Part shown: piece by piece, positions 1 through 7,643 of the stretch
Layout: each line of letters starts with the position of its first letter
Position numbering within the stretch: position 1 is the first letter of the stretch
Source of the DNA: Bradyrhizobium sp. Ai1a-2
GTDB lineage: Bacteria > Pseudomonadota > Alphaproteobacteria > Rhizobiales > Xanthobacteraceae
Reading direction: 5' to 3'
Assembly (NCBI RefSeq): GCF_000426245.1
Contig: NZ_AUEZ01000003.1
Span: 1-64,000, forward strand
Length of the DNA: 64,000 bases
Notes under the pieces: generated by a model
Database searches by the model: none
What the model was told of the DNA's origin: nothing
The model's input: only the letters and a program-made list of their open reading frames with translations
Position numbers and translations under genes: made by a program

Positions 1-247
1 CGAACATACCTAGCCAGACCCCCTTGGCGCTCCACCGGCTGAAACGTCGGAAGACGCTGTTCCATTCGCCGAACGCTTCGGGCAGATCACGCCACGGCGA
101 ACCGGTTCGCACGATCCATAACACGCCCTCGACAAACATCCGGTTGTCGCGGCCTGTCGAACCACGCTGGTCCGGCCGACCGATGATCAAGCCGGAGATA
201 CGGTCCCATTGCGTGTCGCTCAGAACGAGCCGATCCGTAACGCCCAA
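1..247 (-). CDS. IS5-family transposase, N-terminal part (cut by window edge)
   Basis: Eighty-two codons are visible, starting at TTG (245-247) five bases after a perfect AGGAGG (253-258). The protein reads LVLSDTQWDRISGLI, then RPDQRGSTGRDNRMFVEG, VLWIVRTGSPWRDLPE and FGEWNSVFRRFSRW. These are the hallmarks of the DUF4096 N-terminal domain of IS5/IS427-type transposases. In that family the domain precedes the DDE catalytic region, often with a frameshift between two ORFs. The catalytic part lies outside the window, so activity cannot be judged. The frame is intact as far as it goes. Confidence 0.85.
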   Translation of the reverse strand, partial: MGVTDRLVLSDTQWDRISGLIIGRPDQRGSTGRDNRMFVEGVLWIVRTGSPWRDLPEAFGEWNSVFRRFSRWSAKGVWLGMF

Positions 248-309
248 GGCTTCCTCCTAAAAGAAAGCCTTGAATCACGTTCCATCTGATTTGAGAATCC
301 CAAGAGTCC
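1..309 (-). mobile_element. IS5-family insertion sequence, one end only
   Basis: The right-hand end of an insertion sequence that continues beyond the left window edge. It carries the start of a transposase gene and about 60 bases of non-coding end. The outermost bases, read on the minus strand from about 309, are GGACTCTTGGGATTCTC, which I take as the terminal inverted repeat; the other end is not visible, so the repeat and target duplication cannot be proved. The element stops within about 8 bases of the stop codon of the neighbouring SDR gene, so it inserted just behind that gene without breaking it. Confidence 0.6.
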
Positions 310-316
310 ACACAGC

Positions 317-1093
317 CTAGCCCATGATCGAATAGCCGCCATCGACGGGGATGGCGGTGCCGGTGATGAAATCGGAAGCCGGCGAGGCGAGGAACACCGC
401 GATCCCTGAGAGATCGCCGATATCGCCCCAGCGCGCCGCCGGCGTACGCGCCAGCACCCGCTCATGCAGCCCGGCGATCTCGTTGCGGCCGCGCCGGGTC
501 AGGTCGGTGTCGATCCAGCCGGGCAGGATCGCGTTGACCTGGATGTTGTCGGCCGCCCAGGCGCAGGCGCAGGAGCAGGAGCGCGTGAACTGCACGATGC
601 CGCCTTTGCTCGCGGCGTAGGCCGGCGCGAAGCTGGCGCCGAAGATCGACATCATCGAGCCGATATTGATGATCTTGCCGCCGCCGGCCTCTTTCATCGC
701 CGGATGGGCCGCCTGCGAGCACAGGAAGGCGCTGGTGAGGTTGGTCGCGATCACGCTGTCCCATTCGCCGATATCGAGCGCATCCGGCGGCTTGCGGATA
801 TTGATGCCGGCGTTGTTGACGAGGATATCGATCCGGCCCAGCTCATCTTTGACGCGCGCCACCAGGTCGGCGACGGCTTTGCCGTCGGCGACATCGGCGG
901 CGACCGCAATGGCCTTGCCGCCGCGCTGCTCAAGTTCAGCGACCGCGGCCGCCGATTTCGCCGCGTTGCGGCCGACGACGGCAATCGCCGCGCCGGCATC
1001 CGCTAGCCCGCGCGCCATCCCGAGCCCGATTCCACCATTGCCGCCGGTGACGATCGCAACCTTGCCCGTAAGGTCGAAGAGGGGCGTTCCCAT
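317..1093 (-). CDS. SDR-family NAD(P)-dependent oxidoreductase
   Basis: A 258-residue classical short-chain dehydrogenase. The Rossmann nucleotide-binding motif TGGNGGIG is at residues 16-23, NNAG at 93-96, the catalytic YxxxK (YAASK) at 159-163, and the C-terminus has the usual ITGTAIPVDGGYS. I start at ATG 1093 (MGTPLFDLTGKV), which fits the family length; a longer frame to 1228 would run through a terminator. Closest in style to glucose/gluconate-type dehydrogenases, but the substrate cannot be read from sequence. Odd point: residues 172-180 read SCSCACAWA where relatives usually have a shorter RSLA-AWA-type stretch, because of a 6-base tandem repeat in the DNA (561-584). This helix lies just after the active site, so the repeat could alter folding. 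Confidence 0.9.
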   Translation of the reverse strand: MGTPLFDLTGKVAIVTGGNGGIGLGMARGLADAGAAIAVVGRNAAKSAAAVAELEQRGGKAIAVAADVADGKAVADLVARVKDELGRIDILVNNAGINIRKPPDALDIGEWDSVIATNLTSAFLCSQAAHPAMKEAGGGKIINIGSMMSIFGASFAPAYAASKGGIVQFTRSCSCACAWAADNIQVNAILPGWIDTDLTRRGRNEIAGLHERVLARTPAARWGDIGDLSGIAVFLASPASDFITGTAIPVDGGYSIMG

Positions 1094-1211
1094 TGTTTGT
1101 TTTCCGCTTCTGTTGTCCGAGATAGGAGCAAGATGCCGACTCGGCCCGGCCTTTGCCAACCCCGGCTGTCGCAGACGTGTCAGTCTTGCAACGAGCACAA
1201 GCCGCAGACGC

Positions 1212-1241
1212 AAAAAAGCCCCGGACAATGCCGGGGCTTTT
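1212..1241. terminator. Bidirectional intrinsic terminator
   Basis: AAAAAA, then the stem GCCCCGG / CCGGGGC around a 6-base loop, then TTTT. It is 20 bases behind the stop codon of the outer-membrane protein gene and ends that minus-strand transcript. It also separates that gene from the SDR gene that follows on the same strand. Confidence 0.8.
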
Positions 1242-1261
1242 GCCTGCTGGTTTAGCAGAGA

Positions 1262-2041
1262 TCAGTACCTGCCGACGACCGGGGTGCCCCAGTTGAAGCG
1301 ATAGACGATCGAGGTGCTGATGGTCTGCACCCAGGGCTTGAAGGTGGTCGAAATTCCGGTCGGCGCACCGAGGAACGATTCCGGCAGGGAGATGCGGTCG
1401 TAGAACGCAGAGCGGTATTCAGTCTTCATGAACCAGCCGGGTGCGCTGATGCCGAAGATGTCGAGGTTGTTCTCAACGCCGCCACCGACGAACCAGCCAT
1501 CACGACGGAACGAATCCGTGGTCACGCCGGTCGGGTTCCCGGCCAGGTCGTTCATGGTCGTACCCGACCATTCCGAGCCCGAATAACCGCCGTTGACATA
1601 GGAGTAGACATTCGGTGCGACGAGATAGCCGAGGCGCACACCAGCCGCGTAGCTGGTCCGAAGCTTCTCGCGTCCCTCGATGTTGCCGATCGGATCGGTC
1701 AGCGAGCCGTGAAGGCTGCCGAACTGGCCGTCGGCGAACACGCCGGCAACCCACCGGCCGTTGAACTGCCAGTCGTAGCCGATACCGACCGTACCGAACC
1801 AGCCGTCGCCGCCGAGCCGCGTGTCGCGCGACAGGGGGATCTGGCCAACGGTGGTTTCAATGTTGCTGTCGGCATCCCACAGACCGCCGCCACCACCGCC
1901 AAAGACGTAGAAGCCGGTCCAGTTGTAGACGGGCGCCACCGGCGGGGGCGCTTTCGTGTACGGCCGAGCGCCAAGATCAGCTGCCGAGGCCGACCCCGTC
2001 AGTGCTGCAACCGTAGCCACAGCGAGCGCCAATTTCTTCAT
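1262..2041 (-). CDS. Outer-membrane beta-barrel protein (Omp25/Omp31-like)
   Basis: A 259-residue protein with a clear signal peptide (MKKLALAVATVAALTGSASA, cleaved before ADLGARPY). After a proline-rich linker (KAPPPVAPVYNWTGFYVFGGGGGGLW) follow alternating aromatic and polar strands such as NVYSYVNGGYSGSEW and WFVGGGVENNL. This is the layout of the 8-stranded Omp25/Omp31-type surface antigens of Rhizobiales. The final strand reads ISTSIVYRFNW before a short tail (GTPVVGRY), so the usual terminal aromatic is followed by a few extra residues. It would be a monomeric outer-membrane structural protein. It is monocistronic, with a good terminator behind it. Confidence 0.9.
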   Translation of the reverse strand: MKKLALAVATVAALTGSASAADLGARPYTKAPPPVAPVYNWTGFYVFGGGGGGLWDADSNIETTVGQIPLSRDTRLGGDGWFGTVGIGYDWQFNGRWVAGVFADGQFGSLHGSLTDPIGNIEGREKLRTSYAAGVRLGYLVAPNVYSYVNGGYSGSEWSGTTMNDLAGNPTGVTTDSFRRDGWFVGGGVENNLDIFGISAPGWFMKTEYRSAFYDRISLPESFLGAPTGISTTFKPWVQTISTSIVYRFNWGTPVVGRY

Positions 2042-2249
2042 GTGTAGTTCCCCAACTTGCTAGACGAACGCCTGACGGCCGCGTCGATTCCATTCTTAGC
2101 TGGGCAAACTATAGCTATTTCACCCGTAAATGCTGTTGCGGGACAGGCACACTCACCTGAAAACGCTCCGGTATTGTTCGCCCCCGGGGAAGGCGCGGGT
2201 ACCGCGGTAGGGTCGAAATCCGCCGCGCGTACATAGGGTTACGCGGAGG

Positions 2250-4307
2250 CTAGACGTCCAGCAGATCGTCGCTGGCGAATTCCGCCTTGTCCGAGATGAA
2301 GGCGAAGCGCGCCTCGGCCTTGGTGCCCATCAGTCGCTCGACCGAATCGGCGGTGCCCTCGCGGTCGTCGGCCAGCAGAACGACCCGGAGCAGGGTGCGT
2401 CTGGCCGGGTCCATGGTGGTTTCCTTGAGCTGGGCCGGCATCATCTCGCCGAGGCCTTTGAAGCGGTTGACCTCGACCTTGGCGTTGGCATTGAACTCGC
2501 TCTTGATCAGCGCGTCCTTGTGCGCGTCGTCGCGGGCGTAGACCGATTTGGAGCCGTGGGTGAGCTTGTAGAGCGGTGGCACCGCCAGATAGAGGTGCCC
2601 CTCGTCGATCAGCCGCGGCATCTGGCGGTAAAAGAAGGTGATCAGCAGCGACGCGATATGGGCGCCGTCGACGTCGGCGTCGGTCATGATGACGATGCGC
2701 TGATAACGCAAATCCTCTTCGCGATATTGCGCGCCGGTGCCGCAGCCGATCGCCTGCACGAGGTCGCTGAGCTGGACATTGCCCATCAGCTTGTCCTTGC
2801 CGGCAGAGGCGACGTTGAGAATCTTGCCGCGCAGGGGCAGCACGGCCTGCAACTTGCGGTCGCGCGCCTGCTTGGCGCTGCCGCCGGCCGAGTCGCCTTC
2901 GACGATGAAGAGCTCGGAACCTGCAAGTCCGGCGTCGGTACAATCGGCGAGCTTGCCGGGCAGGCGGGCCTTCTTGCCCGCGGTCTTGCGCGCGACCTCT
3001 TTCTCCTGGCGGCGGCGCAACCGCTCCTCGGCGCGCTCGATCACGAAATCGAGCAGCCTGTTGGCCTGCACCGGGTTGCCCGACAGCCAGTGATCGAACG
3101 GATCCTTGATCGCCTGCTCGACGATGCGCTGGGCTTCCGCGGTTGCCAGCCGGTCCTTGGTCTGGCCCTGGAATTCCGGCTCGCGCACGAACACGCTGAG
3201 CATCACGGCTGCGCCGACCATGACGTCTTCCGAGGTGACGGATGCAGCCCGCTTGCCCTGGCCGACGCGTTCGGCGTGATCCTTCAGGCCGCGCAGCAGC
3301 GCGCTGCGCATGCCGGATTCATGGGTGCCGCCATCGGGAGTCGGAACCGTGTTGCAGTAGGAGGAGAGGAAGCCGTCGGCGTCCGCCGTCCAGGCCACCG
3401 CCCATTCGCAGGCGCCGTGGGCGCCGTTGCGGCCCGACTTGCCCGAGAAGATATCCGGATGCACCAGCGTGTCGGCATGGATCGCGGCAGCGAGGTAGTC
3501 CTTCAGGCCGCCGGGGAAGTGGAAGGTCGCTTCCGCCGGCACATCCTCAACGCCTTTCAAGAGCTCCTGGTCACAGTGCCAGCGGATCTCGACGCCGCCG
3601 AACAGATACGCCTTCGAGCGCGTCATCTTGAACAGCCGCTGCGGCTTGAACGTGGCCTTGGCGCCGAAGATGTCGGTATCAGGCTTGAAGCGGATGCGCG
3701 TGCCGCGACGGTTGCTGACCTTGCCGAGGTCTTCGAGCTTGCCCTTGGGGTGGCCACGCTCGAACGTCATGCGGTGGAGCTTCTGGCTGCGCGCGACCTC
3801 GACTTCGAGCCGCGAAGAGAGGGCGTTGACCACGGAAATGCCGACGCCGTGCAGGCCGCCCGAGGTCTCGTAGACCTTGGAGTCGAACTTGCCGCCCGAA
3901 TGCAGCGTGCACATGATGACTTCGAGCGCTGACTTCTTCGGGAATTTCGGGTGCGGATCGATCGGGATGCCGCGGCCATTGTCGGTGACCGTCAGGAACC
4001 CGTCTGCGGTCAATTCCACCTCGATGAAGGTGGCATGCCCCGCCAGCGCCTCGTCCATGGAGTTGTCGATGACTTCGGCGAACAGATGGTGCAGCGCCTT
4101 TTCGTCCGTGCCGCCGATATACATGCCGGGTCGCCGTCGGACTGGTTCCAACCCTTCGAGCACCTCGATATCGGCAGCGGTATAGTCAGCCTCGCCGGAA
4201 CCCGACCGCGCAGCGACCTTCAGCGGCGCCCGGCCTTTGGGGTCGGCACCGGTAAACAGGTCGTTGTTGGACTTCGTTTTTGCAGCGGATTTCAGTGATT
4301 TGGACAT
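2250..4307 (-). CDS. parE: DNA topoisomerase IV subunit B
   Basis: A 685-residue type IIA topoisomerase ATPase subunit. It has the GHKL ATP-binding motifs EVIDNSMDEA (78-87), DNGRGIP (109-115) and GGLHGVG (150-156), and the TOPRIM motifs EGDSAGG (470-476) and DADVDG (543-548). With ParC it would decatenate daughter chromosomes using ATP. The length and the lack of the large insertion seen in many gram-negative GyrB proteins point to ParE. The N-terminal 40 residues are a low-complexity basic extension (SKSLKSAAKTKSNND), which is common in alphaproteobacteria. parC is not nearby, the normal situation in this group. The reading frame is complete with no anomalies. Confidence 0.96.
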   Translation of the reverse strand: MSKSLKSAAKTKSNNDLFTGADPKGRAPLKVAARSGSGEADYTAADIEVLEGLEPVRRRPGMYIGGTDEKALHHLFAEVIDNSMDEALAGHATFIEVELTADGFLTVTDNGRGIPIDPHPKFPKKSALEVIMCTLHSGGKFDSKVYETSGGLHGVGISVVNALSSRLEVEVARSQKLHRMTFERGHPKGKLEDLGKVSNRRGTRIRFKPDTDIFGAKATFKPQRLFKMTRSKAYLFGGVEIRWHCDQELLKGVEDVPAEATFHFPGGLKDYLAAAIHADTLVHPDIFSGKSGRNGAHGACEWAVAWTADADGFLSSYCNTVPTPDGGTHESGMRSALLRGLKDHAERVGQGKRAASVTSEDVMVGAAVMLSVFVREPEFQGQTKDRLATAEAQRIVEQAIKDPFDHWLSGNPVQANRLLDFVIERAEERLRRRQEKEVARKTAGKKARLPGKLADCTDAGLAGSELFIVEGDSAGGSAKQARDRKLQAVLPLRGKILNVASAGKDKLMGNVQLSDLVQAIGCGTGAQYREEDLRYQRIVIMTDADVDGAHIASLLITFFYRQMPRLIDEGHLYLAVPPLYKLTHGSKSVYARDDAHKDALIKSEFNANAKVEVNRFKGLGEMMPAQLKETTMDPARRTLLRVVLLADDREGTADSVERLMGTKAEARFAFISDKAEFASDDLLDV

Positions 4308-4375
4308 GGCTCTTCATAGGTTGCGCGAACGGCGCGCAGCGAATCGGTCAATCTGACTATGCCACGGATAGGCTT

Positions 4376-4427
4376 AAAAAGTGACGGCCGGGAGGAGAGC
4401 AACCGATCCCCTTCATCCGGCCGTCAC
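4376..4427 (-). terminator. Intrinsic terminator, minus strand
   Basis: An 11-base perfect stem (GTGACGGCCGG / CCGGCCGTCAC) with a 25-base loop. On the minus strand it is followed by TTTTT. It lies 23 bases behind the stop codon of the membrane protein at 4450-4875 and separates it from parE. Confidence 0.6.
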
Positions 4428-4449
4428 AGAGGTAGATAGGAACCCTTGG

Positions 4450-4875
4450 TCAGGCGCGCGAGGTCCGGAACACGATGAGGGTGAACAGCACCATCGAGGC
4501 GACCACCAGCAAAGCGCCTGCGACCGGTGCGATCTCGAACGAGGATCCCTTCAGGAGCACGACGGCCACGCCCGCGGGGAACAGGATCGCGCCCAGGATG
4601 TGCATCCAGCCCTGGATCCGCGCCAGCATCGTCGCCCCGGCGGCCGGAATCAGGTGGTAGTAGAGCCCGAACAGGAACAAAAGCACCCCGCCGACGAGGT
4701 TCAGATGCGCGTGGGCGGGCGCCAGGGTGAAGTTTTGCTGGATGCCCATGGCAATGCCGCCGAGCATTCCGAGCAGCAGAACGACAGCACTCACGCACAT
4801 CATCAACGAACCAATCATCAAAAACCTCATCTTCTGGGAAAACGCGTGGCCCTTTGGGGCCGGAGCTGAAATCAC
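4450..4875 (-). CDS. Small haem-copper-oxidase-like membrane protein
   Basis: A 141-residue protein with four likely membrane helices, starting GTG after AAGGAAG; an internal ATG at 4830 is the alternative start. The segment APAHAHLNLVGGVLLFLFGLYYHLIP, split here at its two halves, has the HAHLNLVG pattern of subunit I-like haem-copper oxidase or NorB/NnrS-like proteins: histidines at the start of a helix and a second His in YYH. Such short four-helix relatives are often called cytochrome c oxidase-like proteins in Bradyrhizobium. It is far too short to be an oxidase by itself and the six ligands of a true subunit I are not all there, so its function is open. A palindrome (4894-4909) lies just upstream. 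Confidence 0.75.
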   Translation of the reverse strand: MISAPAPKGHAFSQKMRFLMIGSLMMCVSAVVLLLGMLGGIAMGIQQNFTLAPAHAHLNLVGGVLLFLFGLYYHLIPAAGATMLARIQGWMHILGAILFPAGVAVVLLKGSSFEIAPVAGALLVVASMVLFTLIVFRTSRA

Positions 4876-4893
4876 GCCCCTTCCTTCGGCTTT

Positions 4894-4909
4894 GTGACTT
4901 GATTGTCAC
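4894..4909. promoter_or_regulatory. Palindrome GTGAC-N6-GTCAC, possible operator
   Basis: GTGAC TTGATT GTCAC, a perfect 5+5 dyad 19 bases upstream of the GTG start at 4875 and about 87 bases ahead of the divergent DedA gene. Its position between two divergent genes fits an operator. It resembles, but does not match, CRP (TGTGA-N6-TCACA) or FixK (TTGA-N6-TCAA) consensus sites. Confidence 0.3.
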
Positions 4910-4995
4910 GCAAGGGGCTGGCTTACCTGTCCTTAGGCTATGAACCCGCAGAAAGGTTCAAGCCGTAGAAGCGGGGCGGGGAAGGCATTCAATAT

Positions 4996-5526
4996 ATGGA
5001 AGAGTTTGCGCGTGCCGTGGCCGATTTCGTGCGCCACCACCAGATTTGGGCCGCGCCAATCGTGCTCGTGCTGGCTTTCGGCGAGTCGCTCGCCTTCGTT
5101 TCGCTGCTGATCCCGGCCTGGGGCGCGCTAGTGGCGATCGGTGCGCTGATTGGGGTGAGCGGTATCAACTTCTGGCCGGTCTGGGTCGCCGGCGGCATCG
5201 GCGCGGCGCTCGGCGACTGGGTCTCCTATTGGTTCGGCTACCGCTACAAGGAAAAGGTCGCGCAGATGTGGCCGCTATCGCGCTATCCGGAGATCCTGCC
5301 GCGCGGCGAGGCCTTCGTGCGCAAGTGGGGCGTGCCCAGCATTTTCATCGGTCGCTTCTTCGGGCCCTTGCGCGCCTCGGTTCCGCTCGCAGCCGGTATC
5401 TTCGAGATGTCATATTGGCCGTTCCAGATCGCCAATTTCGTCTCGGCGCTGGTGTGGTCCGCGGTACTGCTGCTGTTCGGCGACGTGATGGCGCACATCG
5501 CCGAGTGGTTGTGGCGAACGGTGTGA
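4996..5526 (+). CDS. DedA-family membrane protein
   Basis: A 176-residue integral membrane protein of the DedA/VTT (SNARE-associated) family. Diagnostic features are the N-terminal ESLAFVSLLIPAW stretch, GDWVSYWFGYRYKE, and the conserved RFFGPLRASVPLAAG motif near residue 115-130, followed by a C-terminal helix pair. Family members act in the inner membrane as lipid transporters (undecaprenyl phosphate or phosphatidylethanolamine flippases) and support membrane potential; which lipid is handled here is unknown. ATG 4996 follows GGGGAAGG by 9 bases. It is transcribed divergently from the membrane protein at 4450 and stands alone. Confidence 0.92.
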   Translation: MEEFARAVADFVRHHQIWAAPIVLVLAFGESLAFVSLLIPAWGALVAIGALIGVSGINFWPVWVAGGIGAALGDWVSYWFGYRYKEKVAQMWPLSRYPEILPRGEAFVRKWGVPSIFIGRFFGPLRASVPLAAGIFEMSYWPFQIANFVSALVWSAVLLLFGDVMAHIAEWLWRTV

Positions 5527-5654
5527 AGCGTGGAATAAGCGGCCGAGGCGGGGGTTAGCCCCGACGATACCGGGCGCTCCATTTTCCGGTAGATAGGTCC
5601 CTGCAGGAGGCCAACGCGGACATACCGCGGTCATCGTTTCACTGGGAGAGCATC

Positions 5655-6644
5655 ATGGAAATCACACGTCGTCACGCCCTCACGGGCGCAGCTGCCATTG
5701 CTGCTGCGCCACTGTTGCCGAACATTCCCGCACAGGCCACGGCGCCGCTCGCGGACAAGCAGGCGCCGAGCTTCTACCGCTACAAGGTCGGTGACATCCA
5801 GGTCACCGTGGTGTCCGACGGCAAGAACGTCTTCAAGCTGGAAGACTCTTTCATCCTCAATGCGAAGAAGGACGAAGTGAATGCGGCACTGGAAAAGGCG
5901 TTCCTGCCGCGCGATGTCTTCACGATCCATTTCGCCCCGCTGGTGATCAACAGCGGCGGCAAGCTCATCGTGCTCGACACCGGCAACGGCCCCGCGGCCA
6001 AGGTCAACAGCAAAGGCGCCAACGGATTGTTCATCGACCATATGACTGCGGCGGGATTCGATCCCAAGGCGGTCGACATGGTCGTGATCTCGCACTTCCA
6101 CGGCGACCATGTGAACGGCCTGTTGACGGCGGACGGCACGCCGGCGTTTCCGAACGCAGAGGTGCTGGTGCCTGCGGTGGAGTGGAAGTTCTGGATGGAC
6201 GATGGCGAGATGAGCCGCGCCCCGGCCGGTCGCATGCAGAACCTTTTCAAGAACAACCGCAGCATCTTCGAGGCGAGCCTTCAGAAGAAGGTGACGCCCT
6301 ACGAATGGGGCAAGGAGGTCGCGCCGGGACTGCTCGCGGTCGAGACCGTCGGTCACACCCCGGGCCACACCTCCTACGTGTTGTCGTCGGGTTCGGGGAA
6401 GGTATTCGTCCAGTCCGACGTCACCAACAATCCGAATCCGTTTGCGACCAATCCGGGCTGGCACGCCTTCTTCGACCAGGACGCCGACATGGCCGAAAAG
6501 ACCCGTCGCCGGATCTACGACATGGTGGCCGCAGAGAAGCTGCAATTGCAGGGCTTCCACTATCCATTCCCCGGCCTCGCCAATATCGAGAAGGACGGCA
6601 ATGGCTACCGGGTGATCCCGGCGCCGTGGAATCCGGTGATCTGA
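5655..6644 (+). CDS. Tat-exported MBL-fold metallohydrolase
   Basis: A 329-residue protein. Residues 1-30 are a twin-arginine type signal (TRRHALTGAAAIAAAPLLPNIPA). The zinc signature HFHGDH (SHFHGDHVNGL, about residue 150) and the later GHTPGHTSYV histidine motif define the metallo-beta-lactamase fold. Overall it resembles the AHL-lactonase / organophosphate-hydrolase-like branch of the superfamily (QsdR/MPH type), so a periplasmic lactonase or esterase is plausible but not proven. A conserved family pattern FAPLVINSGGKLIVLDTG precedes the metal site. ATG follows GGGAGAG. It has its own upstream region and a palindromic repeat behind it. Confidence 0.92.
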   Translation: MEITRRHALTGAAAIAAAPLLPNIPAQATAPLADKQAPSFYRYKVGDIQVTVVSDGKNVFKLEDSFILNAKKDEVNAALEKAFLPRDVFTIHFAPLVINSGGKLIVLDTGNGPAAKVNSKGANGLFIDHMTAAGFDPKAVDMVVISHFHGDHVNGLLTADGTPAFPNAEVLVPAVEWKFWMDDGEMSRAPAGRMQNLFKNNRSIFEASLQKKVTPYEWGKEVAPGLLAVETVGHTPGHTSYVLSSGSGKVFVQSDVTNNPNPFATNPGWHAFFDQDADMAEKTRRRIYDMVAAEKLQLQGFHYPFPGLANIEKDGNGYRVIPAPWNPVI

Positions 6645-6660
6645 ATTGGCCCCACACTGG

Positions 6661-6757
6661 TCATTCCGGGGCGCGCGCCTTTAGCGCGCGAACCCGGAAT
6701 CCAGAAGTTATGGCGCGGGATTTCGGGTTCGACGCTGCCGCGTCGCCCCGGAATGAC
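6661..6757. repeat. Dispersed palindromic repeat, family A (copy 1)
   Basis: TCATTCCGGGGCGCGCG at the left and CCCCGGAATGACA at the right are inverted copies, with inner inverted copies GAACCCGGAATCC and ATTTCGGGTTC. A second member with the same arms lies at 15457-15552. It occupies the gap behind the MBL gene and would form a long hairpin. Confidence 0.7.
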
Positions 6758-6768
6758 AGCGTTGCGCC

Positions 6769-6797
6769 TTGACGATCAGGCCCCGCACCCCTATAGC
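6769..6797 (+). promoter_or_regulatory. Sigma-70-type promoter in front of Arg-rich leader ORF
   Basis: TTGACG (6769-6774), a 17-base spacer, TATAGC (6792-6797). The ATG of a 24-codon ORF follows 7 bases later, so the predicted transcription start falls on or next to that ATG. This is the same geometry as the promoter of the aro leader at 30044-30072. Confidence 0.5.
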
Positions 6798-6804
6798 CTC
6801 ACGC

Positions 6805-6879
6805 ATGATCCACGTCGCGACCAACCCCATCGTTCGCCGCCGCCGCGCTCGCGCGGTATGGGCGGTCGTCTGCGTTTAA
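6805..6879 (+). CDS. Candidate arginine-rich leader peptide (24 aa)
   Basis: The ORF starts MIHVATNPIV, then RRRRARAVWAVVCV and stop; four consecutive CGC codons plus one more Arg codon lie in mid-ORF. It begins 7 bases after a good -10 box, which would make it nearly leaderless, as is known for the trpL leader of Sinorhizobium. It lies 98 bases ahead of the paiB-argC pair, and argC is an arginine-synthesis gene. Downstream, TGCCGCCGG / CCGCGGCA (6892-6916) can form a hairpin followed by a moderately T-rich TCTTTCCTC, and GGGCGG (6859-6865) inside the ORF could compete for its 5' arm. The T tract is weak, so attenuation is a hypothesis. Chance cannot be excluded in GC-rich DNA. Confidence 0.4.
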   Translation: MIHVATNPIVRRRRARAVWAVVCV

Positions 6880-6977
6880 GATCATCGCCTCTGCCGCCGG
6901 ATCACTTTCCGCGGCATCTTTCCTCAAAAAAGAAACGCGGTCGATCTGGCGGCTCCTAGCCACCTCCGGAGTTCGAC

Positions 6978-7643
6978 ATGTATACGCCACCGCCGTTCAA
7001 GCCTGACCGCGCCGCAAGTCTCGCCTTTGCGGAAGCGCGCGGGTTCGGCCTTGTCTGCGCCTGGGACGGCGCCAAGCCGATCGCCTCGCTGCTGCCGTTC
7101 TATTTGTCCTATGCCGCGGACGGCACGCCGCGCGCGGTGTTTCATCTTGCCCGTCATAATCCGCTGATAAAGCTTGCGGGGACTTCGTCCTGGCTGCTGG
7201 CCGTCACCGGTTCGGATGCCTATGTGTCGGCGGACTGGTACGTCTCGCCGGATCAGGTGCCGACCTGGCTTTATCAGGCTGTGCATCTGAGCGGTCCGGT
7301 GCGGCCGCTGTCGGATGATGAGCTTGCGGTGCAGATCGATACGCTCAGCGCCAAGTTCGAGAATCGGCTGCTGCCGAAGAAGCCGTGGACGTCGTCGAAG
7401 ATGACCGCCGCGCGGCTGGAAGCGATGAAGAAGGCAATCGTGGGCCTTGAGATGACGGTTGAAGAGGTCGAGGGTAGCTTCAAGCTCAACCAGCACAAAT
7501 CCGAAACCGACTACGTGGCGGTGGCGGGCGCGCTCGCCTCGCAGGCCGATGCGGACGCGCGGCAGATTGCCCATCTGATGCGGCAAGCGCGGCCGCAGGT
7601 CTTTGCAACTGAACCGAACAAGCTCGAAAGGAGCGAGCCATGA
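6978..7643 (+). CDS. PaiB-like FMN-binding negative transcriptional regulator
   Basis: A 221-residue protein that starts MYTPPPFKPDR, the typical opening of the PaiB family (MYxPxxF). It contains the split-barrel FMN-binding fold: GFGLVCAWDGAKPIASLLPFYL, VFHLARHNPLIK, VSADWYVSPDQVPTWLY and SFKLNQHKSETD. In Bacillus PaiB represses sporulation and protease genes; in proteobacteria the role is unknown and a flavin-reductase-like activity is equally possible. GGAG precedes ATG by 8 bases. Its stop overlaps the start of argC (ATGA at 7640), so the two are translationally coupled. A candidate arginine leader lies upstream. Confidence 0.9.
   Translation: MYTPPPFKPDRAASLAFAEARGFGLVCAWDGAKPIASLLPFYLSYAADGTPRAVFHLARHNPLIKLAGTSSWLLAVTGSDAYVSADWYVSPDQVPTWLYQAVHLSGPVRPLSDDELAVQIDTLSAKFENRLLPKKPWTSSKMTAARLEAMKKAIVGLEMTVEEVEGSFKLNQHKSETDYVAVAGALASQADADARQIAHLMRQARPQVFATEPNKLERSEP

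Noticed and set aside
2520..3932. A 470-codon plus-strand frame opposite parE
   Set aside because: Antisense shadow without motifs.
4894..4909. FixK box at the DedA/oxidase-like promoter
   Set aside because: The TTG-to-CAA spacing (TTGATTGTCACGCAA) is one base too long for the consensus.
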